Below are positions 46,401 through 53,261 of a DNA stretch of 64,000 nt, in pieces. Where the stretch lies: assembly GCA_910576385.1 (NCBI GenBank), contig CAJTIR010000018.1:1-64000 (forward strand), read 5' to 3'. This DNA is from Lachnospiraceae bacterium. Lineage in GTDB: Bacteria; Bacillota; Clostridia; Lachnospirales; Lachnospiraceae. Made by a program: the position numbers and the translations under genes. Each line of letters begins with the position of its first letter. The stretch's first letter is position 1. The notes beneath the pieces are model-generated. The model was not told where the DNA came from. It did not search any database and saw only the letters and a program-made list of their open reading frames with translations.

Positions 46401-48862
46401 AACCAAACCTGTGGATTGGAGAAAATCTCTCCTTCATACTTAAATGGTCCCATTGGGTTATCACTGACCATATAGCAGATTGTCCCCTGTTCCGGATATC
46501 CCTCTACTGTCGTTTGTGTAAAGTTAGAACAATAGGAGTAGTAATATTTATCACCAAATTTAAAAATACCACTGTCTTCAAACATACAGGGAGCGTCAAT
46601 TTCCACTGCTTCTCCCTCAATGCTGATCATATCATCGCCCAACTTAGCGACTCTTGCCGTCTTAGGATTATCGTGCTGTCCGGCAGGAACGCCGCCGCCA
46701 AAGTATATGTATGCTTCACCGTCGTCATCTACCAATACCGCTGGGTCAAAGCACCATTCTACTTTTTCACATCCAGGTGTTTGTTTTGTAATCAGAGCTT
46801 TGCCAATTGGATCTCTCCAGGGACCCAAAGGAGTATCTGCTTCCAGTACGCCAATACCGGAGGCGTCATTGGCAAAATAGAGGAAGAACTTATCTTTTCC
46901 ATCTACTTTTTTGTAAGCGATTGCCGGCGCCCAGGAATGGCTTGCCCACATTGCCGGGCCATTTCCGCCATTGAGGCCTGCCACTTCAATCTCACCGTGG
47001 TCTGTCCAGTTCATCAAATCAGCAGAAGATACCACTCTCAGACTGGTGATGTAGCCAAAATTGTTGGAATATGGGTTATCTTTATCTGAAAACTCATAGT
47101 CGTCTGCTGTCATATAAACATATATTCTGCCATTGTATTCAATTGCATAGGGGTCTGCCCCAAATTCATTGGTGGTAATCGGATTTCCATAACCAAACTT
47201 CTTTGCCAAAGCCTGTGTATTATCTTGATATTTTATTACAGACACATCATCCACATAAAAATCCATCAGATCGTTGTCAGCATTCGGGGTTGCTACGGTA
47301 GGTGTCTCCACAACCAGGAAGTTAGAGTCAGCAGCCATATCATATGGCATTCCCCAATCTCCTTTGATCTCGGTCCATTCACCCTTTTTCGCGGTTCCTG
47401 CTGCCAGTACCGTGCTCTCTGTTCCATTATGCAGTGTCAAGTTAAAGTCCTTTGTATCTGGGCCTGTTGTATATTTTACCCATGTAGAAACAGTATAATA
47501 GCTGCCCGGCGTCAATTTTTTGCTCATATCCTGTGCCGGTCCGTTGGTACATTTGGTACGGTTTGTCACTTTCACACTCTGGATGCCGGAATTATACTCA
47601 TCGGCTGCCACTGCAAGGATCTCTGTCTCTCCCTGCTCATATCCTGTCCAGCTCTCTAAGCCTCGCTCAAAAGAACCGTTTCTGACAATGTTGTCTGAAG
47701 GTGTTGTCAAGGTTACATCATCAAGATAGAATACTGCCGGCGCTCCTTCTTCTACTGTCTTTCCCCAGCTCCAGTACATTTCAAGCACATTCGTATCTTT
47801 ATCATAATCTGCTAAGCTGATCTCGCCGGATATTTTTGTCCATTTGGTGCTGTCTACTTGCGCAGCACTTCCAAAACCAGTATAGGAATCTTTGCCGCTT
47901 ACCTGCCCTTTAATGGTTGGCGTCAGCGTACCGCTGCCGCTTTCCGTCTTTGCCCAGGCAGTCAATGTATATTTCTTTCCAGGAACCAGATTTCCCTCGT
48001 TCCAAAGCTGTAAAAGCTCATAGCGTGCGCCTTCCCAGCCTTGCGTATAATTGGACACTTTCAAGCTGGCATTGCCTTCATGCGCCACGCCTTCCACTCG
48101 CTCAACCTTAGCTCCACCCATGCCTTTCCAATTTACATCAATCGGGGCATTCTCAAAAGAACCATTGAAGAGCAAATCTTCAACCTGTGGTTGTTCTGGC
48201 TCTTCCGGCTCTTCTGGGTCTTCTCCTGCAGCCTTCTGATAGGTAATGGAGATGTCGTCAATCCAGTAATCCATCAAATCATCCGCTGTGGGATTTTGCG
48301 CATGCCCGCTCTCAATAAAGAATGTATTTTCTGTTGTGCTAAACGGGTATGTTACGCCCTCTACAACCGTATCAGCAGGCGTGTATTCAACGCGAAATGA
48401 TACCCACTTGCCTTTTATTCCCTTAATCGCGCCATATTTTGCCTCACGGTATTTGTAATCTGGCCCGTTTTGGAATGTGACGTTAAAATCCTTCGTGTCA
48501 GGACCTGACTTATACAGGAACTTTCCTGTAATGGTATATTTTGTGCCTTTTTTTAGCTTACCAGAGAGATCATAACCTGCTCCTCCAGAAGTATTATTTC
48601 TACCCGACACATGCAATACATTATTAGTATCGTCTCCAGACACGGTCATCTGCTCTGTTGCTATGGCTGCACCTGAAAACCCACTCCAGCCGTCGATGCC
48701 ACTCTCAAAATTTCCATTTGGCACAAGCTCTACGGTCTCCATCTGCGTCTCGCCCGCCCGCGCCTCTGCTTGTGCATTGACTGGAAGCATGGTTACTGTC
48801 ATCGCCGCCGCTAGTGTTACGGCACACAGACGCTTCCATCTGTCTCTCATTGTTTTCCTCAC
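43469..48862 (-). CDS. Giant secreted GH43 glycosidase with CBM, FIVAR-like and BspA-like repeats
   Basis: A 1797-residue exported enzyme. Signal peptide (1-34, LCAVTLAAAMTVTMLPVNAQ); three CBM4/9-like modules (about 45-215, 230-390, 390-550); GH43 propeller (about 555-890) with base Asp in TNEFGADPYAIEYNGRIYVY, Asp in EWCFDPAVLVDDDGEAYIYF and acid Glu in APCMFEDSGIFKFGD; a CBM6-like module (about 890-1035); two alpha-helical segments; five FIVAR-like repeats of about 70 residues (about 1170-1525); and a C-terminal BspA-type leucine-rich region (about 1535-1797, SIDKNAFTKQSTLKSATIGK). GH43 enzymes cut arabinans or xylans. FIVAR and BspA repeats usually mediate attachment, and no LPXTG is present. 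GTG 48862 follows AAAGGAG. The DNA repeats are long enough to recombine. Confidence 0.92.
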   Translation of the reverse strand: MRKTMRDRWKRLCAVTLAAAMTVTMLPVNAQAEARAGETQMETVELVPNGNFESGIDGWSGFSGAAIATEQMTVSGDDTNNVLHVSGRNNTSGGAGYDLSGKLKKGTKYTITGKFLYKSGPDTKDFNVTFQNGPDYKYREAKYGAIKGIKGKWVSFRVEYTPADTVVEGVTYPFSTTENTFFIESGHAQNPTADDLMDYWIDDISITYQKAAGEDPEEPEEPEQPQVEDLLFNGSFENAPIDVNWKGMGGAKVERVEGVAHEGNASLKVSNYTQGWEGARYELLQLWNEGNLVPGKKYTLTAWAKTESGSGTLTPTIKGQVSGKDSYTGFGSAAQVDSTKWTKISGEISLADYDKDTNVLEMYWSWGKTVEEGAPAVFYLDDVTLTTPSDNIVRNGSFERGLESWTGYEQGETEILAVAADEYNSGIQSVKVTNRTKCTNGPAQDMSKKLTPGSYYTVSTWVKYTTGPDTKDFNLTLHNGTESTVLAAGTAKKGEWTEIKGDWGMPYDMAADSNFLVVETPTVATPNADNDLMDFYVDDVSVIKYQDNTQALAKKFGYGNPITTNEFGADPYAIEYNGRIYVYMTADDYEFSDKDNPYSNNFGYITSLRVVSSADLMNWTDHGEIEVAGLNGGNGPAMWASHSWAPAIAYKKVDGKDKFFLYFANDASGIGVLEADTPLGPWRDPIGKALITKQTPGCEKVEWCFDPAVLVDDDGEAYIYFGGGVPAGQHDNPKTARVAKLGDDMISIEGEAVEIDAPCMFEDSGIFKFGDKYYYSYCSNFTQTTVEGYPEQGTICYMVSDNPMGPFKYEGEIFSNPQVWFGVGGNNHHATFVFNNKSYFIYHAQTVSKALGVERGYRSTHIDEIKLDDKGKILPISGTYEGIPQLAVMDPYQRIEAETIAWNAGVKATATGRPGNLFTDYNMVLTDLQEGDWTSVSQLNFGSKGADKITVAVGSKDGGTIEVRVGYPEGKTIGTIDVPETGSNHTYQLVTGDIEKVTGTQNIFLFFHEKKTGATTEIYQENLANLWAAVKAAESSLPLKEQLQRQITKGQNVSSGFAWNEEDKKNALEAKISDAKAVANNDSATDEQLKSAIDTLNQAIDTADQYKPTEKLLKEKLKYRIKYAQQLSELASLSDAHKKQLQTGIDTSKKLLKDDSIMNVDYFQFTEEGGNAPSEGDKTDKEQLTDKITAAKDLLADLSAEKKAALQKVIEEVEAVLNNANASDADIKAALDKLNKAIEDSEKDTPKEELSSQIVAAKALLDSLSEEKKAALQAVIEEVEAVLNNANASETDIKAALDKLNKAIEDAGGDKPPVEKPVKDQLNEKLTAAKDMLANLSAEKKEALQAVIDEIEALLKNENVSEADLKAALDKLNKAIEDAGDDKPPVEKPVKDQLDEKIAAAKELLANLSAEKKEALQAVIDEIEALLKNENVSEAELKAALDKLNKAIEDAGDDKPPVEKPVKDQLDEKIAAAKKLLANLSASKKAALQKVIDEAEALLKNENVSEAELKAALDKLNKAIEEANKPVVNPPAATPRVGEKFTMSNGLKYKITAYSSKTKNVAVTGINKKSTSITVPDTVKYKNVTFKVTSIDKNAFTKQSTLKSATIGKYITSIGTKAFYNDKKLAKVTFKGTAVKTIGKDAFKGIKKGASFVMKKKTFTSKSVKYKITKSTTSAKEVTVTGTSNKNITSLNIPATVKYNGMSYKVTAIDKNAFKSKKKLKSVTIGKYVKSIGASAFAKDGKLSKITIKSTVLKKVGSKAFSGINKKAKIKVPAKKLKAYKKLLKNKGQSKSVKIVK
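44290..45345. repeat. Five tandem FIVAR-like repeat units in the GH43 gene
   Basis: Units of about 210-216 bp coding for KDQLxEKxxAAKxLLANLSA ... LLKNENVSEAxLKAALDKLN. The three units nearest the 3' end are almost identical in DNA (for instance TTCACTGGTTTTTCTACCGG near 44474, 44690 and 44906). The two upstream units are diverged, using EEVEAVLNNANAS. The pattern suggests recent copying of the outermost units. Confidence 0.85.
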
Positions 48863-48909
48863 AATTTTACTCCTTTCTTTTGGGGAGAAGGATTGTAGAA
48901 ATCACAGAT

Positions 48910-49034
48910 TCAAGAACGCTATTGGCGTTCTTGCTGCGGGGTGCAAGAAAGTTTCTCTGACAAAAAAATCCGCAGCCCTGTAAATCCGCTGGAGGCTTTT
49001 CTCTCAATGGGAGACCTAACTCCCACTGAGAGAA
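48910..49034. repeat. Dispersed three-hairpin repeat, family A, copy 2
   Basis: Same block order as copy 1 on the complement: CAAGAACGCTATTGGCGTTC, then GCTGCGGGGTGC ... TCTCTGACA ... TCCGCAGCCCTG, then ATCCGCTGGAGGC, then CTCTCAATGGGAG ... CTCCCACTGAGAG. It lies 48 bases upstream of the GH43 start, so it would be transcribed in the leader. Confidence 0.8.
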
Positions 49035-49322
49035 ATTTGTTTTACTCATCACTTATAAAAGTGAGAGTTTCTCCGATGAGATAAAACTCCTTCCATCCTT
49101 CCTGGTTTTTATGTATATAGTATAACTTTAGTATAATAAATTATTTTTTTCATCCCCAAAAACTATAGTAATTGCACAAGAAAACAGTTATTATATTTAC
49201 TTTTCTACATTTTTTTATAAAACACGCACAGTGCAGCCCTTAAAAAAACGCTTTTTATTATATAGAAAAGCTAAAAAAATTTCCTACAAAACAAAGATCC
49301 CTGCATGGCAGGATTTTCCGAT

Positions 49323-49356
49323 AAAAAAACGGCGGCGTAGCCTATACTACACCGCC
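49323..49356 (-). terminator. Terminator of the amino-acid ABC transporter operon
   Basis: Minus strand: GGCGGTGTAG-tatagg-CTACGCCGCC, one mismatch, followed by GTTTTTTTAT. About 75 bases after the ATPase stop. Confidence 0.8.
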
Positions 49357-49430
49357 ATTATATAACTGACTGCACTATGTCTGCCCGTTTTATAAAATGT
49401 TTCCATGTTCCTTCCTATTCTTTATAACTA

Positions 49431-50168
49431 CTACAATACTTTTGATAAAAACTCTCTAAGCCTCTGATTTTTAGGATTGGCAAAAAATTCCTGGGGTGTA
49501 TTTTCTTCACAGATCACACCCTCATCAATAAATATCACCCTTGTGGCCACCTCCCTGGCAAAGCCCATCTCATGGGTGACTACTACCATCGTCATGCCAT
49601 CCGCAGCCAGCTCCTTCATCAGCTCTAAAACTTCTCCTACCATCTCTGGATCCAAAGCGGATGTTGGTTCATCAAACAGCATCACATCTGGATTCATGGC
49701 CAGGGAACGAGCGATAGCAATTCTCTGTTTCTGGCCGCCAGACAGCATGGCTGGAAATGACTCGGCCTTATCGGGAAGCCCGACACGTTCCAAAAGCTCT
49801 TTTGCTCTTTTTTCCGCTTCCTCTTTGCTCATCAATCCTAATTTTACTGGAGCAAGCGTAATATTATCCTTGATACTGAGATTTGCAAATAGATTAAACT
49901 GCTGAAAAACCATCCCTATTTTCTGGCGTACCTTGTCCACATCTGTTCCTGGGGCAGTAATCTCATTCCCCTCAAAAACAACACTTCCCCCTGTGGGGAC
50001 TTCCAAGAGATTTAGAGACCGCAAAAAAGTAGATTTTCCACAGCCGGAAGGCCCAATAATTGCCACCACTTCTCCCTGCGTAATCTTAGTACTGATGCCT
50101 CTGAGAACTTGATGGTCCCCAAAATCCTTTTTTAAATCCTTTACTTCCAACAATATTTTATCGCTCAT
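49431..50168 (-). CDS. Polar amino-acid ABC transporter ATPase (GlnQ type)
   Basis: A 245-residue ATPase of the polar amino-acid uptake family. Walker [18 protein letters not shown] (about residues 37-53), Q-loop [12 protein letters not shown], signature [19 protein letters not shown], Walker [20 protein letters not shown]-loop [14 protein letters not shown]. Full length. Its start overlaps the permease stop by 11 bases. It powers the importer formed with the genes at 50158-50847 and 50862-51659; glutamine or a related amino acid is the likely cargo, by family only. Confidence 0.95.
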   Translation of the reverse strand: MSDKILLEVKDLKKDFGDHQVLRGISTKITQGEVVAIIGPSGCGKSTFLRSLNLLEVPTGGSVVFEGNEITAPGTDVDKVRQKIGMVFQQFNLFANLSIKDNITLAPVKLGLMSKEEAEKRAKELLERVGLPDKAESFPAMLSGGQKQRIAIARSLAMNPDVMLFDEPTSALDPEMVGEVLELMKELAADGMTMVVVTHEMGFAREVATRVIFIDEGVICEENTPQEFFANPKNQRLREFLSKVL

Positions 50169-50847
50169 TGACTCTCAGCCTCCTCTCCAGTTTATTGACA
50201 CACCAGGAAAGCCCTGTCACCAACAAAAGATAGATCAAGGCCACTACAATCAACGGCATAAATGCAGAAAATGTAATTCCACGAATGATATCCCCGCCAT
50301 GCGTCAAATCGGTCAATCCAATATAACCACTGATTGAAGTTTCTTTCAACAGTACAATAAACTCATTTCCCAACGCTGGAAGCACATTTTTAAATGCCTG
50401 AGGCAAGACAATAAACTGCATGGTTTGACGGTAATTTAGTCCCAAACTGCGCCCCGCTTCCGACTGCCCTTCATCCACAGACATGATGCCAGAACGGACA
50501 ATCTCAGCCACATAAGCGCCAGAATTTAATCCAAATGCCACTACCGCTACCAAAATCTTAGGTACATTGACAGAGGCAAAGATCACATAATAAATAATCA
50601 ATAGCTGCAGCATGGTCGGTGTGCCCCGCATCACCGTAAGATAAATTCTGCAGATCACATCTGCAACTTTCATATGCCCTGTTTTGTCATGATTGGAGCG
50701 GATAATCGCTACCAAAAAACCAATCGCAATTCCCACAAGCACTGCAAAGAAAGATATTATGAGGGTATTGACAAACCCTTCTGCTATGTACCGATATCTG
50801 TTGTCATCGATAAAATTTAGTGTAAATTCATTGATAAAATCCTGCAC
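50158..50847 (-). CDS. Polar amino-acid ABC transporter permease (HisM/GlnP type)
   Basis: A 229-residue inner-membrane permease. Helices include [20 protein letters not shown] and [20 protein letters not shown]. The family's EAA loop is [20 protein letters not shown] followed by [14 protein letters not shown], and the conserved RGTPTMLQ is present. It starts 14 bases after the binding-protein stop and overlaps the ATPase gene. Probably works as a homodimer, since no second permease gene is present. Confidence 0.94.
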   Translation of the reverse strand: MQDFINEFTLNFIDDNRYRYIAEGFVNTLIISFFAVLVGIAIGFLVAIIRSNHDKTGHMKVADVICRIYLTVMRGTPTMLQLLIIYYVIFASVNVPKILVAVVAFGLNSGAYVAEIVRSGIMSVDEGQSEAGRSLGLNYRQTMQFIVLPQAFKNVLPALGNEFIVLLKETSISGYIGLTDLTHGGDIIRGITFSAFMPLIVVALIYLLLVTGLSWCVNKLERRLRVNER

Positions 50848-50861
50848 AACAGCTCTTCCTC

Positions 50862-51659
50862 CTATTTTGCACGGACAATAATGACCTGTTTAGCTTTCGC
50901 ATATGTATCTGTAAAATCAATACTCTGGAGACGCTCTTCGTTCACGGTCATACCAGCCACACCGATATCTGCCTTACCGGACTGTACCGCATTGATAATA
51001 GCGTCAAAATCCATATCAACGATCTCTAACTCCATGCCTAGTTTGTCAGCTACCGCCTGCGCCATCTCTGGATCAATTCCCACAATTCTGTTGTCCTCAT
51101 AATATTCATAAGGCTTAAATGCAGCGTTCGTCGCCATCACAAGCTTTCCATTGGAGGTATCTACATCATCTGGTGATTCATAAGGACAAGTCCCCTTCGT
51201 ATCTCCAACATAGTTTGCCATAATCTGATCCAAGGTGCCGTCTGACTTCAGCTCTGCCAGCGCGCCATTAATCTTATCTTTTAATTCTGTGTTGTCCTTG
51301 GCAATGGCTATTGCATATTCTTCGTCTGTATACTCTGTATCTAAAATCTTCAAATCCTTGTTCTGATCTACAAAAGCGCTCGCTGGCTCTGAATCAATTA
51401 CTACACAGTCAATCTTGCCTTGTTTTAACGACTGTACCGCATCCGCACCTTTTTTATAGCGCTCTACGGTTGTATTACCATCACTCTCAAATTGATCTGT
51501 CACAAGTGTATCTCCGGTGGTTCCAAGCTGCACGCCAATCTTTTTCCCCGCCATATCATCTGGGGAATTAACCGTATTTGCAGGCACTCCGCAGCCTATA
51601 ACCCCCGCCATCAATGCGCCGGTCAATAATAATGTTGTTAATTTCTTCCAATTCTTCAT
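50862..51659 (-). CDS. Amino-acid-binding lipoprotein with circularly permuted SBP_bac_3 fold
   Basis: A 265-residue binding protein of the polar amino-acid importer. Lipoprotein signal: MKNWKKLTTLLLTGALMAGV then IGC (Cys at residue 23). The halves of the usual SBP_bac_3 domain are swapped. Residues 34-150 read DDMAGKKIGVQLGTTGDTLV ... KQGKIDCVVIDSEPASAFVD ... ALAELKSDGTLDQIMANYVG, normally the C-terminal half. Residues 165-265 read KLVMATNAAFKPYEYYEDNR ... GIDPEMAQAVADKLG ... MTVNEERLQSIDFTDTYAKA, normally the N-terminal half. The protein ends at VIIVRAK, where the standard protein would cross to lobe 2. A linker of about 15 residues (CPYESPDDVDTSNG) joins the old termini. ATG 51659 follows AGGAGGA; the frame extends to 51857 but without that signal. 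It is co-transcribed with its permease and ATPase. Confidence 0.9.
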   Translation of the reverse strand: MKNWKKLTTLLLTGALMAGVIGCGVPANTVNSPDDMAGKKIGVQLGTTGDTLVTDQFESDGNTTVERYKKGADAVQSLKQGKIDCVVIDSEPASAFVDQNKDLKILDTEYTDEEYAIAIAKDNTELKDKINGALAELKSDGTLDQIMANYVGDTKGTCPYESPDDVDTSNGKLVMATNAAFKPYEYYEDNRIVGIDPEMAQAVADKLGMELEIVDMDFDAIINAVQSGKADIGVAGMTVNEERLQSIDFTDTYAKAKQVIIVRAK

Positions 51660-51755
51660 AAATATTCGTCCTCCTGTATTTGATATTCCATCGGAAATTA
51701 AGAATGCCTGGGCAATTCTGCCATAAAGCATATTTTTCCACAGTGAAATTGTATA

Positions 51756-51784
51756 AATATACGCTAGTCTGTATCTTATAACAA
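51756..51784 (-). promoter_or_regulatory. Predicted promoter of the amino-acid ABC operon
   Basis: Minus strand: -35 TTGTTA (51779-51784), 17-bp spacer, -10 TATATT (51756-51761), leaving a leader of about 90 bases before ATG 51659. No riboswitch-like structure recognised in the leader. Confidence 0.45.
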
Positions 51785-51857
51785 TTTTAGAAAAAAAGCA
51801 ACAGATTTCCCTTTGGTTTTTGAAAAACATTTGCGTTTTCCCATTTTGTAAATTCAT

Positions 51858-51904
51858 AGTACCAAAAGGTTTCCATCACTTTATGATGGAAACCTTTTGG
51901 TACT
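51858..51904. repeat. Perfect 21-bp inverted repeat between divergent promoters
   Basis: The left arm starts AGTACCAAAAGGTTTCCATC (51858-51878), the loop is CTTTA, and the right arm 51884-51904 is its exact complement. It lies between the divergent promoters of the amino-acid ABC operon and the CPBP gene, upstream of both, so it would not terminate either. Could be a protein-binding palindrome or the end of a lost transcript. Confidence 0.6.
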
Positions 51905-51954
51905 GAAATATAGGTTCTTATAAAAAAATGGGAAACTAAAGTTGAAAAACATCA

Positions 51955-51983
51955 TTGCATTTCTCTTTTTGTATCTCTATAAT
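51955..51983 (+). promoter_or_regulatory. Predicted promoter of the CPBP protease gene
   Basis: TTGCAT (51955-51960), 17-bp spacer, TATAAT (51978-51983), 50 bases before ATG 52033. Confidence 0.55.
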
Positions 51984-52032
51984 AATACAATAGTATAAAT
52001 AATTTATCATTCAATGAAAGGAATCTGTTCTC

Positions 52033-52914
52033 ATGAAACTATTAAAAAAAATTGGCAGTATTTTATTATGTCTGCTTCCAGTAGTCCTTGCTTTTGGCAT
52101 TCAAATCATTGTCTCCTTTGGAGGAGTGTTTGTAAAGCTGATTTTAGAAATCGTTTCCCATCCAGATTTAATTAATCAGATGGCTGACCCAAAATTTATT
52201 CTCGATTTTCTCAGTGACAGTCAGTTCCTCGCCGGTATCTCAGCAATCTACGCTGTCATTGCCGCTCTTGCCCTGGGTTTTTGGTATTGGAAACAGTTTG
52301 TCCCTAAAAAACAACCCCGCCGGGAGATAGCTTCACTGATTAATCCAAAAATCTTCTGCGGTCTTGTGCTCCTTATGCTTGGTATGCAGTACATATCTAA
52401 CTATGTAGTTATGATTCTTGCAGCCATTAACCCTGGATGGCTGCAAACCTATCAGGATCTGATGGAAAGTATTGGATTTGGAGATGTCACTTTGCTGCTG
52501 GCCCTGTATTCTGTGTTAATTGCCCCAATTAGTGAGGAATTAATTTTTAGAGGTGTAACACTAAAATTGGGCACAAAGGCCATGCCTTTCTTTGCAGCAA
52601 ATATTCTTCAAGCCTTCTTATTTGGCGCATTTCACGGAAATATAATTCAAGGCGCTTATGCCTTTGTTGTGGGACTGTTCTGCGGTTATGTCTGCTATCA
52701 AGGCGGCAGTATCTATCTGTCAATCCTGTTCCATATGCTGTTTAATATCTGGGGAACCTTTGCACCAAGTTTTTTAAGTTATGACGGCAAATCTATTTTG
52801 ATTCACATCGTGATTTTTGTCTTGGCTGTATGTTTTGCGCTGGCTGGGGTATTTCTGTACCAAAAGGGATTAAAACGAAGAACTCCAATGCCAGAAGCTT
52901 TTCAAAATCATTAA
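52033..52914 (+). CDS. CPBP-family intramembrane metalloprotease (CAAX protease/Abi type)
   Basis: A 293-residue membrane protein with about eight helices. The three active motifs are visible: ISEELIFRGVTLKLG (EExxxR, about residues 170-184), FGAFHGNIIQGAYAFVVGLF (FxxxH, about 198-217) and YLSILFHMLFNIWG (HxxxN, about 235-248). Family members process CAAX proteins or bacteriocin peptides, or give immunity or protection, so the function here is open; no bacteriocin gene is nearby. ATG 52033 follows GAAAGGAATC. Monocistronic. Confidence 0.9.
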   Translation: MKLLKKIGSILLCLLPVVLAFGIQIIVSFGGVFVKLILEIVSHPDLINQMADPKFILDFLSDSQFLAGISAIYAVIAALALGFWYWKQFVPKKQPRREIASLINPKIFCGLVLLMLGMQYISNYVVMILAAINPGWLQTYQDLMESIGFGDVTLLLALYSVLIAPISEELIFRGVTLKLGTKAMPFFAANILQAFLFGAFHGNIIQGAYAFVVGLFCGYVCYQGGSIYLSILFHMLFNIWGTFAPSFLSYDGKSILIHIVIFVLAVCFALAGVFLYQKGLKRRTPMPEAFQNH

Positions 52915-52926
52915 AATAACAGCTTT

Positions 52927-52968
52927 CCACCAGCTTAGAGCGTGTTTGAAATTGCTCTAAGCTGGTGG
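52927..52968. terminator. Bidirectional hairpin ending the CPBP and 53-aa genes
   Basis: CCACCAGCTTAGAGC and GCTCTAAGCTGGTGG form a perfect 15-bp stem with a 12-base loop, 13 bases after the CPBP stop. The TAG stop of the convergent small gene lies inside it. T-runs are weak. Confidence 0.6.
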
Positions 52969-53118
52969 TTCTGACTTTTCGATATAACCCAAAATTTCAA
53001 AAAAACACTTTTTGAGGCGAATGCCCTCCATCTTCTGTTCCTCTTTTGACAACTCCTCAAAAGCTGTCTCTGTCCGCTCCGCCCCATTCCTTTTTACAAG
53101 TATTATTTTAACTTCCAT
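52957..53118 (-). CDS. Small hypothetical protein (53 aa), divergent to the serine recombinase
   Basis: ATG 53118 follows CGGAGGCGGTGAT, a strong ribosome site. The 53 residues read MEVKIILVKRNGAERTETAF then ELSKEEQKMEGIRLKKCFFE then ILGYIEKSE. It is charged, with no membrane segment, and a beta strand followed by two helices is likely. Its TAG stop is at 52957-52959 inside a perfect hairpin. It lies back-to-back with a large serine recombinase gene (53262). Such small genes often accompany clostridial recombinases, so it may be a recombination partner or regulator, but I do not recognise a family. Confidence 0.6.
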   Translation of the reverse strand: MEVKIILVKRNGAERTETAFEELSKEEQKMEGIRLKKCFFEILGYIEKSEPPA

Positions 53119-53261
53119 ATCACCGCCTCCGTTTTATCTTATGTCTGATAGTTTGTTCCACTTGCCTTCATTATCTCACATCTCATTGAAAAACATTGAA
53201 TTCTTTTCCTTCTAACCTTCTTTTTCATAAATCATTGGCATAAAATCAACAAGGTGATATT

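Larger units (their letters stand above)
48863..49430. other. Leader and gap upstream of the GH43 gene
   Basis: A 568-base non-coding stretch. It holds repeat family A copy 2 (48910-49034) inside what must be the GH43 leader, an AT-rich promoter zone (about 49,100-49,260), a small hairpin CCCTGC-atg-GCAGG (about 49,300) and the terminator of the amino-acid ABC operon (49323-49356). Confidence 0.6.

Noticed and set aside
46334-47089. Plus-strand open frame of 251 codons inside the GH43 region
   Set aside because: Antisense of the GH43 catalytic domain; composition is not protein-like and no start signal is present.
48863-49034. A riboswitch in the GH43 leader
   Set aside because: The structured part is repeat family A, which also occurs in unrelated places, and no known riboswitch core was recognised.
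51660-51857. Longer N-terminus of the amino-acid-binding protein (open to 51857)
   Set aside because: The added sequence is not signal-like, it covers the promoter, and AGGAGGA precedes ATG 51659, which gives a normal lipoprotein signal.
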